A DNA stretch of 64,000 bases. It comes from Tubiluchus corallicola (taxonomy: Eukaryota; Priapulida; Priapulimorpha; Priapulimorphida; Tubiluchidae). Position numbers and translations under genes: made by a program. The notes below the pieces were generated by a model. That model did no database searches. It was not told the origin of the DNA and was given only the letters and a program-made list of their open reading frames with translations. The stretch lies in NCBI GenBank assembly GCA_030141605.1, contig JAQGDQ010000318.1:191001-255000 (forward strand). The letters are read 5' to 3'. Every line of letters begins with the position of its first letter. Positions within the stretch are counted from its first letter, which is position 1. Below, in pieces: positions 46,845-58,330 of the stretch.

Positions 46845-48286
46845 TTTTTTTTATAATAATAATAATAATAAAAAATCTTTATTAAAGAAATGAATATATA
46901 TACACAAAGGTGCCTCTTTTTGCAGGCTCAGATCAACAAATTACATTTTCACATAACAAATCTTTTAAATCCAGTTTCACACTATGTACAACGAATAACA
47001 TTTTATACTTAAATTAGATATAATTCCAACGAATCACAAGTATTATACAAACAAATTAACTTTACACAACTACATAATTTATTTTTGTATACTGGAGCGG
47101 GCCTAAATTAACAATTACTTAGTATAAAATTGTCCCTGATCAGGTTAGTGAAAGCCATTATTAAATTTTTATCAGATTGAGTCATAATATTACGTGTATA
47201 ATTGGCATCAGCTATTTCCATGAACGGCATTCGTTTCGCATTATCTGCTTTATTACACCTGAATAAAATGTGCTGAGGAGTTTGCTCTTCTTCTCCACAT
47301 GGACATAAACTAGTATCACTCATATTAAGTCTATACAAAAAGCTGTTAAAATTCCCCTGACCAGTTAAAAAGGACATGGCAATGAATTCTATTTTCCTTT
47401 CATTATTTCCAAGCGGCAAATTTAAGGGTGTACATTTTATATTCTGTATTTCAACATTATCTCCTCGAAATTGCATAACATGCCTATATTTAGTTGACCA
47501 GGTACAAGAAATATAATCTATAATTTGACGTTTGGTATACTTTAACATATTTTCAGGAATTTGTTCAAGATCTGTAGTACGAAAGTTTTCATTCCAGACA
47601 AATTTTAAAAAGTTTCTCACAGTCTGCGCATGTGTATACATAATATTTTTATAAATATGTCTTCCTGTCAGACGTGCACTACCATACCGAAGAATCTGTT
47701 GTTTTACTAAATCATCAGCGCTCTGACATAACGTCTTAAGACAAGATTTAACCACAATTACATTTAGTTCAATGTCGAACGGTGGAAGACCTCAAAGTAA
47801 TTCCAATTTAGTACGATCTGGTTTAAAAGCCAACCCCGCAGAATTATACTTTCATTATATCATAGGTTATATCTTCAAATACAGTAAGTTTTTTACCTAA
47901 CCATACAATAGCAACATACAGTATAATCGGCAAAATAGTAGTTTTATAAACATTTACAATGGTAGCAAGTCGCAAACCTGCATATTTACTGCAATTGTTT
48001 TTTACTTTCAACCATCTATACCACACCTTTTTATGAACATTACCCGCGTGTTTAACAAATGTTAATTTCCGATCAACAGTTAGGCCTAATATTTTGCTGT
48101 CTTCAACAAACAATATTTCATTGTTACTAATTTTTAAATTGTCTGGCTTGTTATTTTCATCCCATGCCCCTACTAGCAATGCTTCTGTCTTACCAGGTAA
48201 CGTATATATCTTTAAACGCCATTTCTGGCACCATTTGTGAAGCACATCACAACAGCTTTGTGCAATTGTAACACAGCTGCACTGTA
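46845..48286 (-). mobile_element. Non-LTR retrotransposon inserted in a GACA/GGAC microsatellite
   Basis: Minus-strand LINE, 5'-truncated, 1.44 kb. Upstream frame (about 48286-47844): CCDVLHKWCQKWRLKIYTLP, PGKTEALLVG and later LGLTVDRKLTFVKH, the thumb region after the reverse-transcriptase palm. Frame break and stops at about 47843-47756. Downstream frame (47755-47108, 215 aa) has FLTGQGNFNSFLYRLNMSDT and SLCPCGEEEQTPQHILFRC, the CxC...H...C zinc-knuckle-like C-terminus of the R1/Jockey/LOA group. The 3' end is AATAAAGATTTTTTATTATT on the minus strand. It lies in an espin intron in the gene's orientation and is non-functional. Confidence 0.85.
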
Positions 48287-48335
48287 AGACAGACAGACAG
48301 ACGGACGGACGGACGGACGGACGGACGGACGGACG

Positions 48336-48405
<70 letters not shown>

Positions 48406-48625
48406 TAGATAGATAGATAGATAGATAGATAAATGGATAGATAGATAGGTTGATAGGTAGGTAAGTAGGTAGGTAGGTAGGTATGGAGGTAGAGAGCCAT
48501 TAGATATGTAATAGATAAGTAGGTAGGTAGGTAGGTAGGCACGCAGGTAGGCAAGCGGTAGACAGACAGATAGACAGATTGACAAACAGACAGACAGACA
48601 GACAGACAAATACACAAACAAACTG
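48287..48625. repeat. (GACA)n/(GGAC)n/(GATA)n microsatellite, right part
   Basis: GACAGACAGACAG, GGACGGACGG, GACAGACAG, GATAGATAG, GTAGGTAGG and GACAGACAG blocks in succession. False Leu/Ser/Val/Cys frames result. Confidence 0.95.
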
Positions 48626-49080
48626 ACAGATATATATGAATAAATAACTAAATAAATAAAAATAAATTAATAAATATTAGAACTCATTACTAACCTGTTC
48701 ATTTATTTACACTAACCTGCACTTCTTGTGTTTCTTATTTTTTGTATATAGTTTTATAATCTGCATCACGTATTTGCTTTTTTATAGTACTTTATGTATT
48801 GAATTAAATCTAAAACAAAAGTAAAATTAATAAAACAAAATAAACAAATAAATAAATAACATTTTGTACATGAATGTATTGAACGTTTAGATCTGTGAAC
48901 GGCTTGTTAAATTTCTTACCAGTAAAAATGGAGCGAGTTCATATCCGAAAACAATTATAATTTCGTGCTTTGGGCAATAGTAACAACCCGAACAATTTGT
49001 GGTTGTTATAGAGAAAGCTATTTAAATATACGTGCTGGAAATGTTTTAACTTGGGGAGTTGGGGAGAGACAGAAGTGAGG
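48626..49080. other. Intronic DNA, no exon seen
   Basis: A+T-rich, with AAATAAATAAATAA words; no coding segment recognised. Confidence 0.4.
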
Positions 49081-49084
49081 GAGC

Positions 49085-49091
49085 GAGAAAG

Positions 49092-49181
<90 letters not shown>

Positions 49182-49333
49182 GAGGAGAGAGAGAGAGAGA
49201 GAGGGAGAGAAAGAGAATGAGAGAGAGAAAGAGAAAGACAGGGAGAGAAAGGATAGAAAGAGACAAAGACAGAGAGAGAGAAAGTGTGTGTGTGTGTGTG
49301 TGTGTGTGCGTGCGTGCGTGTGTGTGTGTGTAG
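49085..49333. repeat. (GA)n then (GT)n microsatellite
   Basis: GA repeat to about 49280, then GT/GCGT repeat to 49333. Confidence 0.96.
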
Positions 49334-49799
49334 TGTGTGAAAAAATCTTAATAAATTTTACAAATTACTAAAAATATTTCGTCAAAACAGATTCTTTGAA
49401 ACTTTTAAACGTTATTTACTGGTCAATCAGTTACACGTACCTTTAACACATGGTGTAAACAACTTTACAGGTAAACAATGAACATTCCACGCTTAATTAC
49501 TCTGACCCACTCCAGCAGCAAATTAATTCTCTTGTTCGTAGATAGTCACAAGTCACAGTTGTAAGGCTAACGTGATTAAATATTTGCTAATGTTACTTGA
49601 CCTATTCATGCTGAGGTTACTTGAAAAACAACGTACTATGTCTAATGCTAGTGACCTGGAGTGTTGTCACACTTCATGGGTTATTTGCAGGGTGATCAAA
49701 CAGAATAATAGCTTGAGTTGTTTCACACTATCACAGGTGCAAGAAAAAACTGTGCAATTGTTCACATAGGTGTGGGGAAAAAATTTAGGAATATATTCT

Positions 49800-50530
49800 T
49801 AGTGAATGAACGATTGAGTAAGTGAGTAAACGAATGAATGAAGGAATGAGTGAACGAATAAATAAAGAAATGAGTGATTGATTGAATGTATAAAAGAATA
49901 AATGAATGGATTAATAATTGGATGTGTGAGTGAATAGGTGGATGTGTACGAATGACTGAATGAGTGAATGAATGAACGAACGAACGAACGAACAAGTGAA
50001 TGAATGAAAGAATGAATCAATAAATGAATGAATGAACGGATGAGTGAAGGAAAAAATGAATGAATGAGCGATTGGTTGAATGAATGAACTAATAAACGAA
50101 AGTGCGAATAAAGGGATGGACGAGTGAATAAGTGGATGGGTAGATGAATGAACGAATAGATGGATGAATAAATGGATAGACAAATGAATAAATGAATCAC
50201 CTGGTGAATGTATGAACAAATGAATGAATAACAAACGTTTTAATCAACGAACGAACAAACAAACAAACGAACTGACAAACGAGCGAAGAAAACAAGAATT
50301 TAATCAACAAACGAATGAACGAATGAACCGGCAAACGAATAAATGAAGAAATAAATGTTTAAAAAGAAATAGAAAGAAAAGGAGAAAAAGATAAAGAAAA
50401 CAAAAGAAGAACAAACAGGTGAACAAAACACCAATCGTAAAATCGAATGAACGACAAAAATAGGTAAAAAATGAACAAAAACCAGCAAACAAATCATTAA
50501 ATAACTAAATAAACTAATTAGTACATTAAC
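49800..50530. repeat. Degenerate (GAAT)n-type tract, ~730 bp
   Basis: Dense GAATGAATGAACG, AATAAATGAATGAAT, CGAACGAACGAAC words, decaying rightwards to AAACAAACGAAC and GAAAAAG. The minus-strand His/Ser/Phe/Ile frames are artefacts. The complementary tract lies at 51007-51680. Confidence 0.92.
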
Positions 50531-51006
50531 GAATTAACAAACTAACAAACTTAAAACATTTTCACCACTCGGAAAGTTCAGTTTTCAAAACATAAAATTT
50601 TCGAAAAATCCAAGATATCAAAATACCCGGATGTATCTTTCACTATCTATGACTCTAAAACATAAACAAATAACGCAAGCGTTTACTAAATGCCCAGCCC
50701 TATTATTAGGGCGATTTAGGAGTTTTAAACGGCCAAATAAACTTCACAAATCAACTTTAAACGGGGGATTACTCAAGCCAAGTAAAGGGTTAATATTGTT
50801 AACTTCCTGGTAATTTAGCTGCAATTTTACCTGAGATTTTACCTGTATAATTGAGCTGTAATACTGTATAATAGTTTGATGAATAGAGCAGGTATTCATG
50901 AGTTTGGGGAAGGAGAGGTTTTCTGAGTTTGTCGTTTTGGCAAAATTAGACAAAAGAGTTGAATTTATTTTGTTGTTTTAATTGTTTACTTCTACATTCA
51001 TTGTTT

Positions 51007-51680
51007 ACTGATTCATTCATTCATTCATTCATTCATTCATTCATTCATTCATTCATTCATTCATTCATTCATTCATTCATTCATTCATTCATTCATTCAT
51101 TCATTCATTCATTTGTTCGATTGTTCGTTCGCTCGTTCTTTCGTTCGTTCGTTTATTCATTCATTCATTCTTTCTTTCATTTACTCATAAGTTAAATTAT
51201 TTATTCGTCTATTTGTTTTCCATTCATTTGCTAATTTACTCACTTACTGACTCGCTCACTTCCTCGCTCACTCACTCATTCACTCACTTACTCACTCACT
51301 CACTCACTCACTCACTCACTTCCGCACTCGATCGCTCACTCATTCACTCACTTTTTCAGTCAGTCACTCACTCACTCATTTACTTCCTCCCTCCCTCTCT
51401 TCCTCACTCACTTACTCACTCACTCACACCCATATTTGCACCTAAAACCAGCTCTATATTCCGTCCATCCATTCATTCATCCTTTCATTTATTCGTTCAT
51501 TTATTTAACCATTCGCTCATTCATTCATTTATTTCTTCTGTCATCCGTTCATTCATTGATTACTTCACTCATTCATTTATTCTTTTATTCTTTGTTCATT
51601 CATCTATTCTTGCTTTCATTCATTCTCCAAGCAATTCAATTACTCAATTCGTTTTCATTGTTACTGTTGATATTTACAGT
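51007..51680. repeat. (ATTC)n/(ACTC)n tract, ~670 bp
   Basis: A near-perfect ATTC repeat at 51007-51112, then TTCGTTCG, CACTCACTCACT and mixed TTCATTCATT words. Reverse-complement class of 49800-50530. Ends within 25 bp of the donor side of the exon at 51705. Confidence 0.95.
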
Positions 51681-51704
51681 TGCTAGGCAACCACCAATAT
51701 TTAC

Positions 51705-51823
51705 CTTGGACACACATCTAGCAAAAGTTGGATACACTCCACGTGACCTGCTGCAGCAGCGTGGTGGAGTGGCATGGCTCCAGTCAAAGTCTGAGACTCC
51801 ACAAATCCACTTCGAAACACGTC
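51705..51823 (-). CDS. ESPN: Espin-like protein, exon (ankyrin repeats 4-5)
   Basis: Acceptor ACTATTTCCAG| at 51824, donor GTCCAAG|GTAAAT below 51705; 39 codons plus two bases, entering in phase 0. Encodes DVFRSGFVESQTLTGAMPLH then HAAAAGHVECIQLLLDVCP. 'TGAMPLHHAAAAGHVECIQLL' parallels espin '[21 protein letters not shown]' including the position of the exon in the series. The trailing AG joins G at 45449 to form Arg. Confidence 0.9.
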
Positions 51824-51949
51824 CTGGAAATAGTAAAAATAACCACTTTTTTGGAACTGACTAGAGATTTACAAATATAGGGCCTGCATCATAAAGATTT
51901 TCTTCATAAAGGTCATCATCCTCGTCGCTGCTGTCGCTGTCTTCATCAT

Positions 51950-52015
51950 CAACGTCATCATCATCGTCGTCGTCGTCGTCGTCATCATCATCATAGTCAT
52001 CGTCACCGTCATTGT
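51950..52015. repeat. (TCA)n/(TCG)n microsatellite
   Basis: Triplet run in the 674-bp intron; produces a false poly-Asp frame on the minus strand. A second such run is at 52275-52355. Confidence 0.9.
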
Positions 52016-52497
52016 GGTAGGCAAACCAGTAGTAAACTGCCACTATTTCTACACCTGTTTGCTAAAATGCCAAATATAACATGATCAGTATTGACCGCAA
52101 TCGTCCAATGATGGCGACACAACAACAAGAACAACAACAATGACAACAGGTCTACTATCACGCCATGTTATCACCACCACAGGCAGTGTGATAATCATAA
52201 TAATCATCAACTCAACACAACCACGATTTCATCCACAGTGTCACAATCTCCATAGTCAACTACATAAGCATTTTCATAGTCATCACCGTCGTCATCATCA
52301 TCATCATCATCATAGTCACCGTCGTCGTCATCATCATCATAGTCACCGTCATCATTAGTAGTCACCACTGTCGCAATATTTACTACCACCAATGTTGTCA
52401 ACACTGACACATCGCCATAGCCAACACAACCATCATCGCTATTACCGCTGCAACTTCCAAACCCTCATCATCGCAAATAAAGACAAAAATGATTAAC

Positions 52498-52870
52498 CTC
52501 AAAGAGGAGCCATTTCAGAACATGGAGCTGTCCACATCCAGCCGCAACGTGGAGAAGTGTTGCCCCGGCATTATCCCGTAAATATGGGGAACATCCACTG
52601 ACGCGGAGTAACCAATGTAACGTCGCGAGCACCCCCGCTGCCGCTCCGTCGTGCGCGGGCGTCGCTCCAATGTCGGAACGAACCTCACACGGTATGTTGC
52701 ATTCACATATCAAATATTCCAGAATGTGAACGTGCCCGTACCTCGCCGCATAGTGCACACACGTTGCCCCGTGTGGGTCGCGCACCAGAAGTAGGGCCTG
52801 CCCTCCAAACTGGTCCCTCAAACGCTTCAATGTTATCAAGTCACCCCGTTTTGATGCAATGAGTGCCCTA
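52498..52870 (-). CDS. ESPN: Espin-like actin-bundling protein, second exon (ankyrin repeats 1-4)
   Basis: Largest exon of the gene: acceptor TTGTTTCAG| at 52871, donor TTTGAG|GTTAAT below 52498, 373 bases, one base completing a split codon, then 124 codons. Repeats in order: RALIASKRGDLITLKRLRDQ (1), HGATCVHYAARYGHVHILEY (2), IGATPAHDGAAAGVLATLHW (3), AGATLLHVAAGCGQLHVLKW (4). The wording GATPAHDxxAxGxLAxLxWLL is distinctive of espin (vertebrate ESPN/ESPNL, Drosophila forked), and the exon starts only a few residues after the usual espin start. Espins cross-link parallel actin bundles in stereocilia, microvilli and bristles; the ankyrin repeats bind myosin-III tails. With the exons at 51705, 45266, 41423 and 39871 the reading frame runs 286 residues with all phases consistent. 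G+C is well above the flanks. An upstream ATG at 52896 lies before the acceptor and is not the start. The first exon and the C-terminal WH2 and actin-bundling parts were not found. Confidence 0.9.
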
Positions 52871-53745
52871 CTGAAACAAGCTAATGTCATGTTCACACCA
52901 AAAACACTGCCTCAGACGATTGTTCACACGCACAGGTTCCATAATGAATAGATTGCTAACAGACGGATAAGCTAAAGCCATATTCACACTAAAACAAAGT
53001 TGTGAACACACGTTCAAAGTTAAAATAGCTATAACGAAGACAACTAATTGGTACAAATTAAAAACGTTTCACACCAAAAAAACATGTCGTGCTTTTAAAT
53101 TTTCACATGCACAACAGAACTGATAAATGTTAGCAATGGTAATTAGCAACAGTATATCAGATTTTCACGTCACATTTGGAAGGCACTCTTAAAAAACAGA
53201 CAAAATTTCAAAACTAATGTGCAACGTAGAAAAATAATGATTAGTCTTCACTCTAAATTGCGCATTTTCATAATATTACAGTAACAGAAACGTCACTGTA
53301 CCGCCGTTCACATACATAGCACCAGCAGTGAAGTTTAGCACGTTGAGCAATTAATACACGTAGTTTGTCTGCAATCAATGGCTCAACCAGGCGGCCCGTT
53401 GAATAAGTTATGGTGAAGCGGTCTAGCGTCCAGCTAGGGGTAGAGCAGGTAGATAGGTCAACTGTTAACGCGTGCGCGTAATTATAGGTTATTCATACAC
53501 AGAGAGGGAGGGAGAGAGAGAGTAGACAAAGAAGTATTGAAGAAGTTCATTAAATTAAGGGCATCGAAAAGCGCAGACAATACGGGAAATCTTTGCATTT
53601 AGCAGTTACTACTGACACGTGTTATTTACAAAAATGTGTCAGTAAAGTTTCTGGAGAATAAACAGATTTGACTAGAGTTGAATCGCTCAGAAAGAGAATA
53701 GATTCAAGCTTGACACACGTATGAAGTTAATTAGACAACTTCCAT
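52871..53745. other. Upstream intron or flank of the espin-like gene, no exon seen
   Basis: Should lead to the short first coding exon, but no ATG exon with a phase-2 donor could be singled out. (GA)-rich words at 53503-53522. Confidence 0.3.
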
Positions 53746-54045
53746 GTTTGACCTAGTGACCTTGACCTTGGCCATTTTCAATCCGGACTCAATTGGTTTC
53801 AAACTAACTGTATCCTAGACTGTTCCCTGCACCAGATTAGTTGATTATAGTTTTGTCAGTTTTGATTTTACAGATCATTTTTCCCTCAATGACCTTGATC
53901 TTTGACCTTCGAAGAAAAAATCTGTATGTTTCTAGCACAGAAGATCAAACTTGTGATTATAGCTTCATCACTTTTGTTTTCGTGTTCACAGACGGACAAA
54001 CAAAACACAGACAGACAGGCAGACAAACAGACAGATGCACATAAT
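53746..54045. repeat. TGACCT-type SINE-like repeat
   Basis: GACCTAGTGACCTTGACCTT at 53750, AATGACCTTGATCTTTGACC at 53888, then a tail of ACAGACGGACAAAC and ACAGACAGACAGG words to 54040. The layout (TGACCT body, GGAC/GACA tail) resembles dispersed repeats common in molluscan genomes; this is from memory. Confidence 0.45.
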
Positions 54046-54615
54046 TGCGCTATATACACGCTGTTGGCGTAGTGATAAATGTAACTCACAAAAATATAGC
54101 TCATCTAATGTAAAAAATCACTGCTTCACTGTTACTTTGTGAGGAGATGGTTACTCACGTGCTTCACAATGGAAGTTAAGCACAAATGAAACTGGCCAGA
54201 CATAGGCTAGAGGACCAAATCATCAGTGTCAGTTTACAACGTTCAGACCTGTTCGAGATTAAAGCTCCACACTAATGAACAATTGTCGGTTCAGTAACTG
54301 ATTCCAAGGCCTGAGGTTTATAATCAGCTAGGTATTGGTCTTGCCACAAACATCCACAGGCCCTGCTGTTAAATGCTGGCTTCTTACTTGTAGCCTACGA
54401 ATTGTTGCAAAAAGGAATATTGCTGGCTTCGGATTTCCTCAAAGTGTAGTTCTTTTTTGTGATAACCAGTTAGTAATTGCAAAGATAAGAAACCCGTTGG
54501 AGTTCACATGCAGCTGTTCTGCTTCAAGGAATGTCCACCGAAAGCCAATGAGAAGCAGCAGAGAAGGTGATTATGGAAGATTTTCGGCATTTAAGAACTG
54601 TTGTTTTTGTTGTTA
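54046..54615. other. No gene seen
   Basis: The 94-residue plus-strand frame at 54335-54619 has no recognisable domain and no supporting splice context. Confidence 0.35.
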
Positions 54616-54619
54616 TTAA

Positions 54620-54890
54620 TATTAATTAACTTGATGTTACTGTTATTGCTGTTGTTGCTGCTACAGTTGTTGTTGTTATTGTTGTCACTGCTGTTGTTAT
54701 TGTTGCTGCTGTTACCACTGTTGCTGTTTTAGTGATTGTTTTTGTTGCTGATGCTGTTGTAGTCGTTGTTAATGCTGCTGTTACTGTCGCAGTTGTTGTT
54801 GCTGTTGTCACTGCTGTTGTAGTCGTTGTTGTTTTGTCGTTAGATTTTCTGTTGTTGCCATTGTCACTTGTTGTCGCCATTGCAGTTGAT
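54620..54890. repeat. (TTG/CTG)-rich triplet tract
   Basis: Imperfect GTTGTTGCTGTTGTTATT triplets; the Thr/Ala minus-strand frame is an artefact. Confidence 0.9.
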
Positions 54891-54914
54891 GCAAATTGCT
54901 ACTTATAATAGTTG

Positions 54915-55640
54915 GCAGTGTTTTACTCCTGCCACTGTGGATGCTACATTGTTTTTACTCCTGCCACTGTGGATGCTGCATTGTTTTTACTCCTGCCACT
55001 TTGGATGTTACATTGTTTTTACTCCTGCCACTGTGGATGTTGCATTGTTTTTACTCCTGCCACTGTGGATGTTATATTGTTTTTACTCCTGCCACTGTGG
55101 ATGTTATATTGTTTTTACTCCTGCCACTGTGGATGTTACATTGTTTTTACTCCTGCCACTGTGGGTGTTACATTGTTTTTACTCCTGCCACTCTGGATGC
55201 TACATTGTTTTTACTCCTGCCACTCTGGATGCTACATTGTTTTTACTCCTGCCAGTGTGGATGCTACATTGTTTTTACTCCATACACTGTAGATGTTGCA
55301 TTGTTCTTATTATTGACACTGTAGATGTTGCATTGTTTTTACTCCTGCCACTGTAGATGTTGCATTGTTTTTACTCCTGCCACTGTGGATGTTACATTGT
55401 TTTTACTCCTGCCACTGTGGATGTTACATTGTTTTTACTCCTGCCATTGTGGATGTTGCATTGTTTTTACTCCTGCCACTGTGGATGTTGCATTGTTTTT
55501 ACTCCTGCCACTGTGGATGTTATATTGTTTTTACTCCTGCCACCGTGGATGCTACATTGTTTTTACTCCTGCCACATTGGATGTTACATTGTTTTTACTC
55601 CTGCCACTGCGGATGTTGCATTGTTCTTTTGTTCACATAT
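54915..55640. repeat. 32-bp minisatellite
   Basis: About 22 units of ACTCCTGCCACTGTGGATGT followed by TACATTGTTTTT. 32 = 3n+2, so three units make 32 codons and all three plus frames stay open, which explains the repeated FTPATVDV/CFYSCHCGCYIV-type translations. Confidence 0.95.
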
Positions 55641-56720
55641 TTTCTGTATTTTCTCTTGATTTAAAAACACAAGCAAAAACTTCCAACTTAAGTTTCATAA
55701 CTTCATCGTATTTTCTACGCTCAGCAATCGCACTGACAACTTCCTATTTTTCTTCAAAACATAAATACAAGGAAATGAGTCTTTTCAACAAAAACATTAA
55801 CAGTTTTAAATGTACAAATGCCTAGCTATTTACAAATACCTGAATACAATGAAAAGCCTGTATGCAAAGAGTAATTTACACTATTCGAATCATTGTAAAT
55901 AACACTAAGAGCTTAGGAAACCGCATGGGGCTGTCGGCGAAAATGCGGTTAGTGGTTATCCAAAGAAGGCACACAATAACAACAATATAAATATAAGATG
56001 GCGTCACGGCAGCTGTCGACATTTGATAAGGTACATAGTGCAAATGTGGCGCCATGATTGTGAAAAAAAAGAAAAAATTATAGTTCCTCTGAAAAAACAA
56101 AATGTATTAAAAAAAAAATCAAAATATTTTTTTTGCAGATAAATAAAATTGCAAAATTAAATTTTCTTTTAATTTAAAATTTGCATATATAAGATAGGTA
56201 AGCAAATCATGCATAATATCAACACTGAAAGAGTGTGTAAACCTGTTAACTTAGAAGGTCTGTTCACCTTTCTTTCACTCAAACAAATGTAGCACGTTTG
56301 TTCACCTTGCCATGTCTTTTTTTAAGAAAAAGTTTCTTTAGATAGATTAACTAAGACTGATTGCACAGTTAGTCTAATAAAATTATATTGGACTCGTGCC
56401 AAATAATGGTTTGGCTAAGAAACATTCAGTGAGAAGAGGATATTATCATAATATTATGGCGTACTAATTGTTACCAGCTCAAAGCAAATTTTGGCAGATA
56501 AGATAGCAGAATAGCATCAAAAACACTTCACAAGCTTGCACCACGCAAACATTTGGTGCCATCTGCTGACAAGAAATGTGGAAAGACAAAGGGTACTGAC
56601 CCTTTAACAATTTTGTCAACAAAAAAGAACAGTGTTAAATAATAATAAACATAATAAAATTTCTTTCTCGAAGCAATATATATATATATGCAGCAGAATG
56701 CATAATATGTAGGCACAGCA
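55641..56720. other. Intergenic DNA, no gene seen
   Basis: Between the two genes. A+T-rich with A-runs and a TATATATATATG run at 56678. No open frame has a recognisable domain. Confidence 0.4.
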
Positions 56721-56724
56721 TTAG

Positions 56725-57310
56725 TACAGACTGTCATTGCCGTTTATTGACTGTCATTCAAATTCAAGATATTTACTGCTTCCTTGCTGTACAGACTGTC
56801 ATTAACATTCATGACTTTCATTCAAATTCAAGATATTTACTGCTTTCTTGCTGTACAGACTGATATTACCATTCATGACTGTCATTCAAATTCAAGATAT
56901 TTACTGCTTTCTTGCTGTACAGACTGTCATTACCATTAATGACTGTCATTCAAATTCAAGATATTTACTACTTTCTTACTGTACAGACTGTCATTACCAT
57001 TCATGACTGTCATTCAAATTCAAGATATTTACTGCTTTCTTGCTGTACAGACTGATATTACCATTCATGACTGTCATTCAAATTCAATATATTTACTGCT
57101 TTCTTGCTGTACAGACTGTCATCACCATTCATGACTGTCATTCAAATTCAAGATATTTACTACTTTCTTACTGTACAGACTGTCATTACCATTCATGATT
57201 GTCATTCAAATTCAAGATATTTACTACTTTCTTACTGTACAGACTGTCATTACCATTCATGACTGTGTCGTTCAAATGCAAGAAATTTGCAGTTTCTTTG
57301 CTGTAATAAT
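56725..57310. repeat. 64-bp minisatellite
   Basis: Nine to ten regular units of TGTACAGACTGTCATTACCA, TTCATGACTGTCATTCAAAT, TCAAGATATTTACTGCTTTC, TTGC. Confidence 0.95.
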
Positions 57311-57449
57311 AATTAAATCCATTCCTGACCTTCATTCAGATAAGTAATCTTTATTGTTAGGGAGAGTATAGACTGTTATTGTCGCTCATAACTGTCATTC
57401 AAACGAGAGATTAGATAGCGGAGATTTCACTGGTACATTTGAAAGTCAC

Positions 57450-57705
57450 TGCCTTTTGAGACTGTCAATCCAACCTGTAATGTACTGTACAAACTGTCAA
57501 GTGTCCTGTGACTGTCAATCAGACTTGTAATGTACTATACAAACTGTCAATGTGTCCTGTGACTGTCAATCAGACTTGTAATGTACTATACAAACTGTCA
57601 ATGTGCCTTGTGACTGTCAATCAGACTTGTAATGTACTGTACAAACTGTCAATGTGTCTTGTGACTGTCAATTAGACATGTAATACGCTGTACAGACTGT
57701 TAACA
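57450..57705. repeat. ~51-bp minisatellite
   Basis: Five units of TGTGACTGTCAATCAGACTT, GTAATGTACTATACAAACTG, TCAATGTGTCC. Shares GACTGTCA and GTACA(G/A)ACTGTCA with the 64-bp array, so the two are related. Confidence 0.92.
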
Positions 57706-58205
57706 TTACTAATTCTTTGCACTGTGTAATTACCTACATTAGATTCAGACTACGTTTTCTGTAATCGAGATAATGCTATAAATGATTTTGCAAATCTAGT
57801 ATGAATTCTTATTGTCATTTGCCTGTATATAAATAGTCTGTTGACGATGAAATTTTGCAACTCTCGTCACGTTTTCTATATGCTGTTTTGTTTTTATTTA
57901 TGATTCTGCGTAATTGCATTAGTAATTATTTATTATAATTGTATTGGCTGTTTTTCATTGTGATGCGTGTAGATTTTGTTACTATGCATTAAATACGTAC
58001 GTTATCTTTTATTATGTATGTATGTAGTGATGAATTATAATCTGCAACTATGTCTATTGTATATGATCATTGTTGTTCGTTGTGTCTCATGTGTTATATT
58101 CTAAATTATATATATGAGAATATGTTTAATACTCTGTAAATGCTTTTAGAAATTTTAAACATATCCCTACAAATAGAGGAAATGTATTTTGTACATAGTT
58201 TTAAA
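57706..58205. other. A+T-rich intergenic DNA, no gene seen
   Basis: No repeat or coding signal recognised. Confidence 0.4.
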
Positions 58206-58209
58206 AATA

Positions 58210-58330
58210 AGGAATAATAATAATAAAAAAAAAAAAAAATAATAATAATAATAATGATGATAATAATAATAATAATATGGTTTTCAGCAGTAATAATAAT
58301 ATTATTATTATTAATAATAATAATAATACC
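58210..58330. repeat. (AAT)n microsatellite
   Basis: Interrupted AAT/ATA triplets with a poly-A centre. Confidence 0.95.

Noticed and set aside
47844-48621. 257-residue frame counted as one gene
   Set aside because: Its first half is GACA/GGAC microsatellite; the second half is LINE reverse-transcriptase sequence fused by chance.
52871-52896. ATG at 52896 as start of the espin-like protein
   Set aside because: It lies upstream of a good acceptor (TTGTTTCAG) and the residues before RALIASKRGD are intron sequence.
54868-55825. Repeated FTPATVDV / CFYSCHCGC proteins in three frames
   Set aside because: A 32-bp minisatellite read in three frames; no start context or conserved domain.
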